In this document: positions 1-11,240 of the stretch, piece by piece
Position numbering within the stretch: position 1 is the first letter of the stretch
Layout of the letters: each line of letters opens with the position of its first letter
Assembly: GCA_004565275.1 (NCBI GenBank)
Contig: SDOX01000122.1
Location: 818,642 to 882,641, forward strand
Origin: Nannochloropsis salina CCMP1776
Taxonomy: Eukaryota; Sar; Eustigmatophyceae; Eustigmatales; Monodopsidaceae
Length of the DNA: 64,000 nt
Direction of reading: 5' to 3'
Notes under the pieces: model-generated
What the model was told of the DNA's origin: nothing
The model's database searches: none
Seen by the model: only the letters and a program-made list of their open reading frames with translations
Made by a program: the position numbers and the translations under genes

Positions 1-82
1 TTAAAGATATAAATGTGTGATCCAAACGGACCCAAAACGCTGCCATTCTCGCTTGATAAATCAGCTTGTCTTTCGTACTTAC

Positions 83-279
83 ACTCCCGCTTTGGTGACC
101 TCCAACTCGCCGAGTTTCGCATCAAACTTGAGGAACTCCGAGATAGACTCCATAACAACAGTACGCCCTTTCCTCACAGAGTGAGTGTGAGGTACTGTGG
201 TGGGAGCACGGGCCAGGAAGGCGGTGGCAAGGGCCGGGAGGGCCACGCAGAACAAGAGCCGAGCAGGCTGGGCAATCAT
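83..279 (-). CDS. First exon of a plastid-targeted protein, runs off the left end
   Basis: The first exon begins with ATG at 279 and reads 65 codons plus two bases to a GTAAGT donor at 82-77. The rest of the gene lies beyond the left edge. The N-terminus is a hydrophobic signal peptide ending LATAFLARAP, the A-x-A-F junction of the bipartite presequence of red-lineage secondary plastids. It is followed by a basic transit-like stretch and the start of the mature part (ISEFLKFDAKLGELEV). Too little of the mature protein is visible to name a family. The targeting call is fairly secure; the function is unknown. Confidence 0.6.
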
Positions 280-824
280 GCTTCAGCTTTACAATGCGTG
301 ATCTGTAGGGTGTAAGTAAAGAAAGAATGTCAGCGTCTACCAAAGACACAACTAGCAACAACACAGACACACAAGCACTGAGCAAGACAGCGCGGAGGTC
401 TTGGAACACGGCGGAAAGGACTCGGTCACAGGGCCACAGAGCCTGGCTAGCAGGATCGGGGTCCGACACGATGCCGGCGATACGGCCACGCACGCCCCAA
501 CGCGCCCACGGTGGGCACAAATATAGGACAAAGGCACGCGTTGCGCTGTCCAATGCCGTTGCATACGGCGAGAATGCGGAAACGAGGCGCCACGTCGGTA
601 AGGAGGGTGCATTGCGCCACGCCTTCTTAAAAGGGTGAGGTGGCCATATTCCGGTGCTCGCGATAGGCGGCCTCCAACTCAAAGCCCGAGTGGCGAGACG
701 TTTGGCAAACTTCAAAGCACCTCCCAGCATCGATTTTTGATCTTTCAAGTACGTTCAAGCTCTTTGTACTTTCACGATGCGCTTTACACGGCTCCAAATT
801 CTTTGTGTACGATTTTTACGATGC
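280..824. other. Intergenic gap, no gene seen
   Basis: This lies between the start of the left-edge gene and the 3' end of the acyltransferase, both on the minus strand. It should hold the promoter of the former and the 3' UTR of the latter. Open frames on both strands here lack family features. Confidence 0.4.
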
Positions 825-2258
825 CTACATTTTCTCACGCGCACGCGCCAAGGCCGCTGCCCCCTCCTCATCACCCGCGCGAATCGCCGCGTAATACTTT
901 CTGAAGCTGCAGAAATCCTCGTAGCCAAGATTAAGTTTTGGTCGACCCAGCATGTTGGCAAGAAGACTACGCAACTCTTCACTGCTGTACACAGGTGTCC
1001 GGCTGCTGCCACCACTCCCTTTGGCAGAAGTGGATTGCAGGAGCAAGTCGGGGGCCCCGACGTACGAGACATTCACGGTCGTCCGCCAACGGCTCAAGAG
1101 CTGCAGATAAAAACCAAAGATGCTACCCACTGTATGTGTGGGCAAAACCTCCCCTTTAGGCGCACTAGGAGGACGGGGAGAAGGGGGGCAGGAAGGGAAG
1201 AGGAAGAAGAGCATCAGACGATTTTGCCTCTAAGCCTCCTCACCACGTACGTCTACCAAATCGCACCTGAAGCCGAAGATATGCACATTTACGCCCCCAC
1301 CCCTCTCTCCTCCTGTAATTTTTCCTCCCTTCGCCTCCTTGGCGTCTGCGCCATCCAGCACCCCTCTTTGAAAGACGAGGACGCCGTCCCCGTTGGATCG
1401 AGCCGTCTCGGGGAAGACCACGACGGCCCGTCCTTGGCGCTTGGCCTCCGCGGCGAGACTCGACAGAGCCTGGCCGGCCCCTGTCTCAAAGGCTTTGGGA
1501 GGGACGAGCCCGGCCCTCCACCATGCCTGAAGCGGCGTCAAAAGGCGGCCCTGGGCCACCGGGGCGACGGCCAAGGCGGAGAAGGCAGGTAGGAAACGGC
1601 TGATGAAAAAGAGCACCTCCAGAGGGGACGTGTGGTTGCTCAGTAGGATATCTCCGGCTTGGATGGTGCGGCCGATGCGGGAGTCGTGGGGCCTGTGCCC
1701 TGGAGGCCGCAGACCGAGTTTCCGGAGGTTCGCGTGCTGTTCCCGATACGAGACGCCGAGAATGCTGAGGAGGAGGTACATCGGAGGGCGCAGGGTCAGG
1801 AAGGAGAAAAGACGACGGATGGGCACGGACAGGGCGGTGAGGGATCCGAGGACGAGCAAAAAGAAGCCGGTGTGCTGGGGGCTTAGGGTCATGGGTTTCG
1901 AGGGCCCTCCATCTAGGTATGCGTATGTCGTGAAAAGCGCGCCCGTCAAAATATCGAACCACGGCTTGGTAAGCAAGGACAAGGCAAAAAACCACGCCAG
2001 AGTGAGCAGGATCAAAGGCGGCCGCACGGCGATGAGGACCACGGCTAGGAGGCCGGATGCCACCTTGGACGGTAAGGAAGAGGCAGCGCGACGTTGGGGC
2101 AAAAATGGGTTTATTCCCGTGCCCTTGTCGGCCCACTTGGTAAATTTCTGTCCATTTCACGTGATTTTTGGAATTGGAGGAGGAGGAAGGAATGAAGTAG
2201 AAAAGATGAAAAAAAAGAGCAACGCGTATGTCTCTTGAGCGCAGTAACTTACCTCCAT
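825..2258 (-). CDS. LOA1: LOA1/Vps66-type lysophosphatidic acid acyltransferase
   Basis: Three coding exons are inferred: 2258-2253 (only Met-Glu, then GTAAGT), 2147-1244 and 1153-825, giving 412 residues. The junction reads ME|KFTKWADKGTGINPFLP, closely matching the N-terminus of yeast LOA1/Vps66. Hydrophobic segments follow at about residues 30-115. The PlsC-type acyltransferase motif I is NHTSPLE (Glu where most LPATs have Asp). Motif III is FPETARSNGDGVLVF, the variant with NG-x-x-VL typical of this branch. The family makes phosphatidic acid from lysophosphatidate and acyl-CoA at the ER or lipid droplet and affects triacylglycerol storage. Neighbours are unrelated. The family is secure; acyl specificity cannot be read from sequence. 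Confidence 0.82.
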
Positions 2259-2575
2259 TGAGGGATTATCCGCGGTTGCTTCGAAATTTCTTTGTGTATA
2301 TTGCTGTGTTCTCGCTCCTGCCACAGTGCTGTGTAAGTCTTGAAACCCGGCGGAAGTCTGCGAGACAGAAATAAAGCTCGTAAAAAGAAATATTCGTGGT
2401 CGACGGTCCAATCGCTTTCTTCCACCTCCCACTGGGCAGGCGGCACAGGAGCTGCCACACTCATTCCTTCCATGAGATTCTCATGCCATCATGGAAACTA
2501 TGTGTACCTAACAATTCCACCGCACACAATTCCATCATCTACACCGAATGCAGATCCTTGCTATTGCCTTCTTTC

Positions 2576-3682
2576 ATGAGCGGGGCCCGGAGTGGCGGTG
2601 CACTGGAAGCAGTGCGTGTGCGTGAACTGGAACGAGGCTGCGTTGTAGCGGGCGCAGCGCCTGTGAGCTGCCTAGATTACCATCGAGAGGGGGAGTACTT
2701 GGTAGCAACAGCGGACGACGATAGTGTGCGATTGATCAATGCACTGGAGGGTAAGGAACGGAAAAAAGTTTTTTGTAAAAAGTACGGCGTGGAGCTGGCT
2801 CGCTTCACACACCATCCCCAGGGCATAATATGCAGCAGCCGGCAATCCACTAACCAAGCGGCGGCCCCCACGGGGTCCTCGGCACATGACATCCGATATT
2901 TGTCGCTGTACGACAACCAGTACCTCCGGTTTTTCTCCGGGCATGAAGCGCGCGTGACGGGACTCGCCATGTCGTATACAGATGACCGCTTTTTGAGCGC
3001 GTCAATGGACGGTACTGTGCGCATTTGGACCTTGCAGCAACCCAAATGCTTGGGTTTGGGCAGTATTGGTGGCGATGGTGGCAGCAATCACAATGCTCAG
3101 CCCGTCTTGGCGGAGTTCGATCCCTCTGGCTTGGTGTTCGCGGCGTGTGCCCAGGTCCACGACAGGCATTTACTTAAACTGTACGACGCTCGAAAGTTCA
3201 GCGAGGGAGCCTTCGAGAGTTTCGGAATCTCTGAAGTTGAGCTTCGGGAGACGCTTCAGCAGCAGCAACCGACTATCGATCCGGATGTAGCTCGAAAACT
3301 GGTTCAAGCCCCATGGACGGACATGCATTTCAGCGCCGATGGGAAGAACCTGTTGGTCTCAACGCGCGCGGGGATGACGCTGGTGATTGACACCTACGAT
3401 CTGCAAATCACGCGGTTTCTAACAGGGTACCGGAATACCGGAGGGTTGGGCATCACGGCCTGCTACACGCCGGACGCCGGCCACATATTGACGGGTTCTG
3501 AGGATGGGAATGTCTGTGTGTTCGACGCCGGCGAGGAGAGGACGATGGATGGAATCGTGCACCGCTTGGAGGGGCATCCTGGACCAGTCCAACAGGTTAA
3601 GTGCAATCCTGTCTACGAGCAAGTGGCGAGCGCGTGCAGCCACGTGGTTCTATGGATATCGGCAACAGGGAAAGGAAGATGA
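2576..3682 (+). CDS. WDR82: WDR82/Swd2-type WD40 protein
   Basis: This is a single open frame of 368 residues. The ATG at 2576 is the first Met in a frame that otherwise extends upstream from a GTG. WD40 repeats cover the whole length, with blocks matching WDR82/Swd2: DDDSVRLINALEG, KKYGVELARFTHH, IRYLSLYDNQYLRFFSGHE, FDPSGLVFAA, LTGSEDGNVCVFD and a C-terminal VASACSHVVLW. The family serves in the Set1/COMPASS H3K4 methyltransferase and in cleavage and termination complexes in the nucleus. It is about 55 residues longer than the human protein, partly from a Gln-rich insert around residues 220-240. It is convergent with the rhomboid gene downstream. Confidence 0.9.
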   Translation: MSGARSGGALEAVRVRELERGCVVAGAAPVSCLDYHREGEYLVATADDDSVRLINALEGKERKKVFCKKYGVELARFTHHPQGIICSSRQSTNQAAAPTGSSAHDIRYLSLYDNQYLRFFSGHEARVTGLAMSYTDDRFLSASMDGTVRIWTLQQPKCLGLGSIGGDGGSNHNAQPVLAEFDPSGLVFAACAQVHDRHLLKLYDARKFSEGAFESFGISEVELRETLQQQQPTIDPDVARKLVQAPWTDMHFSADGKNLLVSTRAGMTLVIDTYDLQITRFLTGYRNTGGLGITACYTPDAGHILTGSEDGNVCVFDAGEERTMDGIVHRLEGHPGPVQQVKCNPVYEQVASACSHVVLWISATGKGR

Positions 3683-4030
3683 GGAGAAAGGCTCGGCACT
3701 GTAAATGATCTCGCCGTGCGGCATATTATATTAATAAAGAAAGTATACTGTCAAATCATCGACGGCAAGATAGACGGGTTTTTGTCTCTCATTGAGGTCG
3801 AGTGCTTTGATTCGATTCCGATAGCAGGCCAGTACCTCGTTTTCCTGATAGCAGACACCAAGTGGGGCCCGACCGTCGGTTTGCGTCTTCTTGATCGCAC
3901 TTTCATTACTTCAACTTCCACTTCGCGTGCTATGTTTTTTTGCTCCGCAAATTTTACACGTGCTGTAATTTGCCTTTTACACTTCCTCTCCTACCGAAGC
4001 GCGCGCCCCCTACCCCCTCAGCCCTTAAAT
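3683..4030. other. Convergent 3' gap
   Basis: This separates the stop codons of the WDR82 gene (+) and the rhomboid gene (-). A TTAATAAAGAAAG stretch near 3730 could be a polyadenylation signal for the plus-strand gene. No other gene is seen. Confidence 0.4.
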
Positions 4031-5311
4031 TCACAAGACCATCTGCCTCTGACCTTCACCCCCCACTTGCTGCCCATCGTAGGCTATCTCCACATCCTCC
4101 TCTCCTCCCATTCTCCCCGATTCTCCCAGACGACTCCATCCTCCAGCACCCCCCAGCCGCGTTGGCGAGGCCTGGTTCGTCGCGCCCGCGGCCACTGTGG
4201 CCGTCGGTGGACTTTGAACAACGCTAGGTAACGACCCTACTGCACCATCTGCCACTCCTGCAGATCCTGCTACCGTCCCTGACACACCGCTGCCGACGAA
4301 TCGACGCGGGCTGCTGCTGGCTCGGGAGGAGCAGGGACAGCACTGCAAAACATCCACGCCGCGGGGCAGGACGTGATCGGATTCGTCGGGGCAAAGCATG
4401 TACTGTGGGCACCGAGTCATGCATGCGAATGCCGGACTGCGCTCTAGCCGGTTTAAGTTGCCGGATGACGGGAAGAGGAAGGCCAGACAGCCGTAGGATT
4501 GCAAGACTCCGATCAGCAGGCCTGAGAGATGGCCGACAAAGGAGATGCGTGGGAGAAGGAGTTGAATGATGATAAGCAACACCCAGGGATAAGCGCGCGC
4601 CGGAACTTGACACATGCCCATGATAGAGCGCGTGGCATTGGGCGGGGAAGAATGGGATTCAAGAACGGCCAAGGTGAAAATGACTCCCGAGAAGCCTGCG
4701 CTTGCGTAGAAGAGCCACTGCTGGTGGTTTGTGACCGCGGCTGTGAAACGGTGGGACCAGGTATTAATCTCGGGGAAATGTGCATTGTAATAGTGATTTG
4801 TCTAACTCTGCATTCGCGTGAGTCCATTTTGGTAGCCACCGGACCTTTTCCTTTACTTACCAAGGAATGAGCAGATGCCAATGTACAATGAATTGGTGAG
4901 AATGGTGGACCAGAGGATCGTGAGAAAAAAATACATGGTGCCCATCCGCATTTCAAGCCATGCTCCGATACCAACAAAGGACAGCATGTTCATGGCAATG
5001 TGGAAGAGCCCAAGATGGAAATAGGCGCTGGTGAAAAGCCGGTAGTACTCGTGATCATAAACCACTGCAGCATATGAAATGGAGAATAAATTCACGTTCC
5101 ATCCCAAAATGACGACGCACAGCTGAAGAATCAGACACAAAAGGGTTATTAAAGTAGTACATAAAGGAATTTTAGAAAGTGTTTCTTGCAGGCGGGTGGG
5201 TTGTTGTTGCTGCATTGGTCCAAGAGTGGAGTAACCGCGGCCTGCCGATAGTTTTTGACGATGTGGAAATGCTGAAGAACGAGACCGCCACTGCGATGCC
5301 AATGGCAGCAT
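4031..5311 (-). CDS. Rhomboid-family intramembrane serine protease
   Basis: Two exons (5311-4861 and 4740-4031, intron with GTAAGT and TTTCACAG ends) give 386 residues, and the junction restores a compact rhomboid core. Visible features in order: a basic N-terminus (an alternative start is the Met at 5215), a first membrane span, the FHIAMNMLSF loop/helix, the catalytic motif GFSG (Ser about 168) and the second catalytic motif FVGHLSG (His about 221). A Ser/Ala/Gly-rich tail of about 130 residues follows, with no further spans. Rhomboids cleave membrane helices of substrate proteins. The layout is closest to the RHBDD1-like eukaryotic group, likely ER or Golgi; a mitochondrial location is possible if the 5311 start is used. 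Confidence 0.85.
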
Positions 5312-5960
5312 GCACGCAAGATTGCTGTCTGGTTAGCATGTCAACGATATGGGTATGAATATGTTTGTGTGTATTCATTCATGCTAGAAAGAAGGGAAAG
5401 AATACCGCGCCTCACGCCATACTTGACGGGGGGTGAATCAGAAGCACGGACAACTGTGGATCGAAATAACTACCTGCGGATCAACTTAAAAAATATATAT
5501 CAGCCTGTGGGATGATTGATAAGCGTACATAAAGGACCGCACAACCATCAGGACATGTCGTGGAAGAAACGTTTCGTAAGAGAAACGGCTGAGCGACGGT
5601 TGGAGACGCTACGGTCATGCATGATTCAGGTCGCCAAAAAAATATAGATGTTGCCCACAAAGCACTGGGTTTTCCTCTCAACATGATAAAGACAATGAAT
5701 TTTCGGCCCTTGAAACGGATAGGACACTGATAAAGACAGTGTTGCAATCCCAAAGTGGAAGCAATTGCGTCAGAGAAAAAGATTTTATGCCTTTTATCCA
5801 CAACCCCAACATGCTTCACCTCTGAATCACTTTTCGATCACAATTTCAACCAATCTTGATGAGTCCAGTTGAGATTAAACTTATGATGTTCTGTAGCCAC
5901 CATCACCCAACACTCTTTTATCCTCTCCTCACTATTTTGTGCCAATATCCTCGACCTCCT
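5312..5960. other. Intergenic gap, no gene seen
   Basis: AT-richer sequence between the rhomboid start and the 3' end of the pentapeptide-repeat gene, both on the minus strand. Frames up to 112 codons exist but show no family features or targeting signals. It presumably carries the rhomboid promoter. Confidence 0.4.
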
Positions 5961-7698
5961 CTACTCCGGACAGAGAAGGCTTTCCTTGGTTGAAACTTTG
6001 GTGACAGGATTCACACCAGAAGCTCGCTTGCACAAGTATGTTTGCTGATCCTTACGGAGGAATGTGCCAGACCAATCACTACCTTCGATCTGAATATCTG
6101 TTCACATGAGGTACAAAATAATAAAATGTGCAGCAATAGGGAAAAGAAGTGAGCACATATGTGTGGTGACACTCATGCCCTTAACATCACACACACTTGT
6201 CAACCAAGGGGTGAACGTGACCCGCATAAATACCTCGCAAACCATAGAAATCCTCGTACATCATGCGGGTATTGATCCCCTTTGTCCACACTGTTTTCAA
6301 CTGCCTTCTTGCCTCCTAACGTCGGTCAAACATCACTGTGCATTTTTCATAGTCTCCAACCAATAATTCAATTACGTATCCTAAAACCTTACCTGTCAAA
6401 CGTGTAGCTCCCGAAACATAAGCCTCTCGCACCACAGCATCCTTGAAAATAGCGCCCTTCAGGTTCGCCAGCTCAAGATTGGCCTGATCCATGTTCGCCC
6501 CCGTGAAATCCGCGTCTGGGCGGCATTGACGAGAAATCCATCAAAAAACGCTCAAGTATCTGACTTCATATTGAATGCTCACCAGACGGTATCGTGCAAA
6601 GCGAGAGATAACCGCCCGTCATTCCATCTTCGGTCAGTTATGCTCCCCTTTTCAAACCTGCCCAAGAGTTTTAGCACTTACTTGACAGGTCTGCATCAAA
6701 AAATGAGGCAGATAAGCACTTAGCGCCCCGGAAATTGCCATCACGAACCAGTGACTGCTGAAAGCTCACCGTCTGTATTATAATTTGAGGCATGGCCGTC
6801 CATGGCAAGCTTATTTGCAGCGGCAACAATTTCCTTAAAATTCTCCATTTAATACCCCATGGCCTTCAAGTCAATGCTTAAAGCTTTTTCGTTTCAATCC
6901 CGTCACAACCTCCTGTCTACATGTATACCGTACCGTCAAGTCCTTTCCCTCAAAATTTGCATTCTCGATATTCACCCCACGGGTCATGGTCTTCACAGTC
7001 CCGCTGTTCAGGGTTGAGGCTGACCCTCTCTTGATCTGGGACACGAGTGGTGAGGAAGTGGGGAAATTAATAGATGTTCTGTCAATTTTACTCCCGCACC
7101 CAATATCAATCGGTCCCAATGGGGACGCTCGGCTGTCCTCCAACTGACCTTAAAGTCTGTGTCTGTTTGCGCGTGCACAGCAGGCACAGGCGCCACAAGG
7201 GCAGGTGCTAACACTCCAAACCCAACGCCAAGAGCTGTGACAGAGGAAGGGACTAGAGCCATGGCAAAGCGGGCGAGATAAAAGGTGGGAGAGGCTCCCA
7301 GCTGGGTTTGTCCGCCCTCGCCTTTTCCTCCCCGCCCGGACCGGGAAGGGAGCGGTGGCACCATCAACGCTGCCGTACGCTGCTTCAAGAAAAATCGAAT
7401 GAAATCAGTTTTGTCGTATTCCCACATTGTTCGCCACACGAAGGGTGTTGAACCTGCACCTTGCCCAGTTCGTATCCCTGATAGTTTTTCTAGGTTTTCA
7501 TTGCTATTTGCCTTCCTTACGAACCTTAGCAACGCTCACATCGTCAGGAGCCGATGTTGCAGCTTTAGTTTTATGCAGTGTTGACGCATGACTGCCGCCG
7601 AACGGTTGGAAAGCAAACCCTCTGCAGGTGACGAGGCACGTGAGCAGTAATAGTCCTAGGGGAAGCCCTGATGATGGTGCGGTCCTGCGCATCGTCAT
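5961..7698 (-). CDS. Thylakoid-lumen pentapeptide-repeat protein
   Basis: Six exons are inferred (7698-7521, 7369-7149, 7035-6934, 6772-6682, 6515-6393, 6097-5961), giving 283 residues; lengths sum to 852 nt. Presequence: signal peptide ending CRGFAFQPF, then a transit region, then a second hydrophobic segment ending VPAVHA, consistent with export to the thylakoid lumen. The mature part is a run of A(D/N)LxX pentapeptides across exons 3-5 (NIENANFEGKDL, FFDADL|SNADFTGANM). The C-terminus has the lumenal pentapeptide-family ending DWSGTFLRKDQQTYLC and TKESLLCPE. The fold is a right-handed beta helix; the biochemical role is unknown in most members. An in-frame Met at 7764 is an alternative start. 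The acceptor at 7369 is the least certain junction. Confidence 0.83.
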
Positions 7699-8445
7699 CC
7701 AATAAGGCTGTGTTCTACAAAGGACTATCGAATACTTATTTCCTGGGGGCAAGAGATGAGACATTTAAGTCATGAAGTATTGCGACAAAGCCATGCTTTT
7801 CGTGATTGTTGCACTCCAATTGCGTTGCCCTTGCCTCCACCCGAAGCAAATGTGGCGCGAAAGCTTTAAGATAACTTGATGCATCTTTTTAGTATGAGCG
7901 TCCTCTCAAGACAAGACGAAAAACATATACCAAACATCCCTTATTAATATTTAGAAGATGTATGGGACTGTGGTCGTTTTACAATCATAGTCAACCAAAA
8001 ATTGGCCCCGTTGCGCCTGGTGCGGAATTTGGCGCGAAAAAGAAAGAAGTAGCAAGTGCCAGTCGAAGGGTCTTGGTGGCTTGTGGAGCTCTGAAAGTGG
8101 CGAGTCTACCTCTACTTTTCGGTGGTGCATCCGATTCATAAGACCTACGTATACCTGTAAGGATTATTCTTGCTGTCTATTAGTGAGTGTTAACTGTGTT
8201 TGTCATGCTTAGCTGCTGACGAGTATCTCATAAGCCTGCCTCCACCCGTCATCGTATCGTGTCTGATGCTTCTTCTCACTCCTTGAATACGTACTCACTA
8301 TAACAGGTCGAGGTTTGGCAGCGGCCTTGAAGAGGCAAGCACAGTCAAATCAATTAGGAGAAGTACGACGCCGTAGTAGCGGCAGGTAGCTATTCGCTCC
8401 TGAAAAGGACGGGGTGCCGTTACTTCCCTCAGGTTTTTCGAGACC
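7699..8445. other. Divergent intergenic region
   Basis: This lies between the pentapeptide-repeat gene (-) and the eIF2-gamma gene (+) and should carry both promoters. It is AT-rich around 7860-7960. No additional coding frame was supported. Confidence 0.4.
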
Positions 8446-10763
8446 ATGGTACGTGCAGTCCTTTGGTAATGATGCTTTGGATTTTTTTTGCGTTTCTTTC
8501 CCCTCGACAAACTATCTTTTAATTGCATTTTGCGTTGTCCGCCTCTTACATCGAGCCATACGGAATCTGCACGACTCTCGTCTGTCCTGAGAAACGCTGA
8601 AATTGACTCTTCCTCGTGTTTGTTTTCTTTTGGAGTCTCAAGCACCTGCCGGTCTCTTACTCCACAATCTATAGCTCCAACGTAAAACCATCTTAGTACT
8701 TCTTGTCTGATCAATATCTGAGCCTGGCTTGTGTTTTGTTGTGAAACCTGCGCCACCCTGAGGGTGCCGCAGGCCTCGTCTCACAACCTCCCCCCCTCTT
8801 TTCAATCCGCAGTCTGTCACAGACCCGTCCACGCTGACGCCCTTGACCCCTGAGGTCATATCCAAGCAAGCCACAATAAATATCGGGACAATCGGACACG
8901 TCGCTCACGGGAAGTCGACCGTGGTGAAGGCGATCAGTGGTGTGAACACGGTCAGGACCAAGCCCGAGCTGGAGCGGAACATCACCATCAAGCTGGGGTG
9001 GGTGACAGCGCAGAGGAGGGATTCGACCTGGAGGCGTTGACGCGGGTGGAAGAGGGGGCGGGGGGAATGGTATCAGTGACGGGGCCAACTTTGTCATGGG
9101 GAGATCGATTTGGCTTGTGGCAGTACGCCTCTGGGGCACACACGGGCGCTCACTCCACCCCCATCCCCGTTACTCAGGTATGCCAACGCTAAGATCTATA
9201 AATGCGATCCGGCGGAGGAGGGCGTGCCTGGGAACTACCGGGCCAAGGGCTCCTCGGCCCCGGACGTGTTCGAGGAGGACGGCAAGACGTGGAGGCTGCA
9301 GCGGCACGTGTCGTTCGTGGACTGCCCCGGCCATGATATTTTGGTGAGGAGGATGGAGGGCAGGAGGGAGGGAGAGTGGTCGGGGTGTCCATAGGCAGAG
9401 GGGATCCCACCCACCTCGGAGGGCAGTGTGGTAGCGTGGGATTGGTCAGAGCAGCCAGGCGTCTGACAAGACCTTTCCCTCTCATTTCCCCCGTGTCAGA
9501 TGGCCACCATGTTGAACGGCGCGGCCGTCATGGATGCGGCATTGCTTTTGATCGCGGGGAACGAAGCCTGTCCCCAGCCCCAGACGTCGGAGCACCTGGC
9601 GGCCGTGGAGATCATGCGCTTGGCGAACATCATTATCCTCCAGAACAAGGTGGACCTGGTCAAGCCCGCCGACGCCTCCATGCAACACGATCAGGTGGGT
9701 GCCCATTCCAGGATCTCCCCTTCTTCGTCCTTGTCATTTCCTTTTCCCGCCAGGAGTATTTGTGTTTTCGGTGTTTCTCTGCCTCCTCTCTACCCTCTTC
9801 GATCCCACCGTTCTTCACGCTCTTGGTTCTCTCCTGTGTGGGTGCCTGATGCGCTCCGTCTCACAAGCCACCGGACTCACCATGACCCCACATCGCCCTT
9901 TGCTATCTCTTATCAATATGCAGATCCGAAAATTTGTCGCTGGAACCGTCGCAGACGCATCGCCCATCATTCCGATCTCGGCCGTTAAAAAGTTCAACAT
10001 CGACATCGTGTGCGAATACCTCGTGAACCGCATCCCCGTCCCCCCCCGGGACTTTACCTCCTCCCCCCGCCTGATCGTCATCCGTTCCTTCGACGTGAAC
10101 AAGCCAGGGGAGCTGGTTGAGGATTTGAAAGGGGGGGTGGCGGGCGGCAGTATCTTGCAAGGAGTGCTGCGGGTAGGAGACCAAATCGAGGTGCGTCCAG
10201 GCATCGTCACCAAGGACGCGAAAGGCAACGTCAAGTGCGTCCCGATCTTCAGCCAGATCACAAGCTTGTTCGCGGAGCACAACGAGCTGGACTTCGCGGT
10301 GCCCGGGGGTTTGATCGGGGTAGGCACCCGGATCGACCCTACCCTGACACGGGCAGATCGTCTGGTGGGACAAGTTCTGGGCCTGCGAGGGCAACTACCG
10401 GATGTGTACACGGAGGTGGAGATCTCTTACTATTTGTTGCGTCGGCTTCTGGGGGTCAAGACGCAGGACGGAGGAAAACAAGCGAAGGTGCAGAAACTGG
10501 CAGCGAAGGAGATTTTGATGGTGAACATTGGGAGCACGGCCACGGGCGGGAAGGTATTAGGGCTGCGGGAGGACGCGGCGCGGAGGGAGGACTATGCGAA
10601 AATTCTGTTGACGCAACCAGTGTGTACGCAGGAGGGGGAGAAGATCGCCTTGAGTCGAAGAGTCGACAAGCATTGGCGCTTGATCGGGTGGGGACAGATC
10701 CGGCGGGGCACGACCATCAACGTGGCGACGGCGGGAGAAGGAAAGGAAGATCCCGCGGTTTAG
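8446..10763 (+). CDS. EIF2G: Translation initiation factor eIF2 subunit gamma
   Basis: Five coding exons are inferred: 8446-8448 (the ATG only), 8813-8997, 9178-9343, 9500-9694 and 9924-10763, giving 462 residues. All junctions are in frame and match the eukaryotic protein. GTPase motifs: GHVAHGKST (P-loop), [16 protein letters not shown] (switch I), [17 protein letters not shown] (G3) and NKVDLV (G4). Domains II and III follow with [41 protein letters not shown] and [13 protein letters not shown]. The protein carries initiator Met-tRNA to the 40S subunit as part of the ternary complex. The first coding exon consists solely of the start codon, followed directly by GTACGT. Confidence 0.93.
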
Positions 10764-11240
10764 TCGGGGATGAGATGGTCACGATAGAGAAGAGGGTTTG
10801 CTTGCCCTGGCAATGAGGGAGAGGACATGTGTAGGCGTGGATAAGAAGGCAGGGGCGAGGCGGGAGGGGGGCAGAGGGCCCGCCCCATTGGTGCATCTGT
10901 CGCATTTACATGCGCGAAGGATAAGTGTGAGGCAGAACGCCTGCTAAAGATAGGTGTGGCGGTCGCAATCAAATCAAGGGGGAACAAGACTCCCGGAACT
11001 TCCCACACAGGGCCCCGGCCCTATCAACGCTTGCTTCCTGTAAGACTCCCCTCGAGCCAGGGGCCGCATGTATACCTCGATTACTCGAAACATTTTATTT
11101 CACCATCGTTCTTTCGGAGAGCGTGGTCCCATTAGGGGGAGTTGCCCCACGCGCCCGTTCCACACCGTTGCTCTTCCTCAGGCCAGGCACAAGTACTACT
11201 TTTACCGTGCTCCACTCTGCTGTCTCCACCAACTTCATTG
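10764..11240. other. Convergent 3' gap
   Basis: Between the stop codons of eIF2-gamma (+) and the Nudix gene (-). No gene is supported; short frames overlap on both strands. Confidence 0.4.

Noticed and set aside
122-748. 208-codon minus-strand frame at the left edge
   Set aside because: Overlaps the plastid signal exon in another frame and shows no recognisable features.
777-1592. 271-codon plus-strand frame
   Set aside because: Antisense to the acyltransferase, whose three exons match the LOA1 family end to end.
10235-10816. 193-codon plus-strand frame inside eIF2-gamma
   Set aside because: Out-of-frame shadow of the highly conserved last exon of eIF2-gamma.
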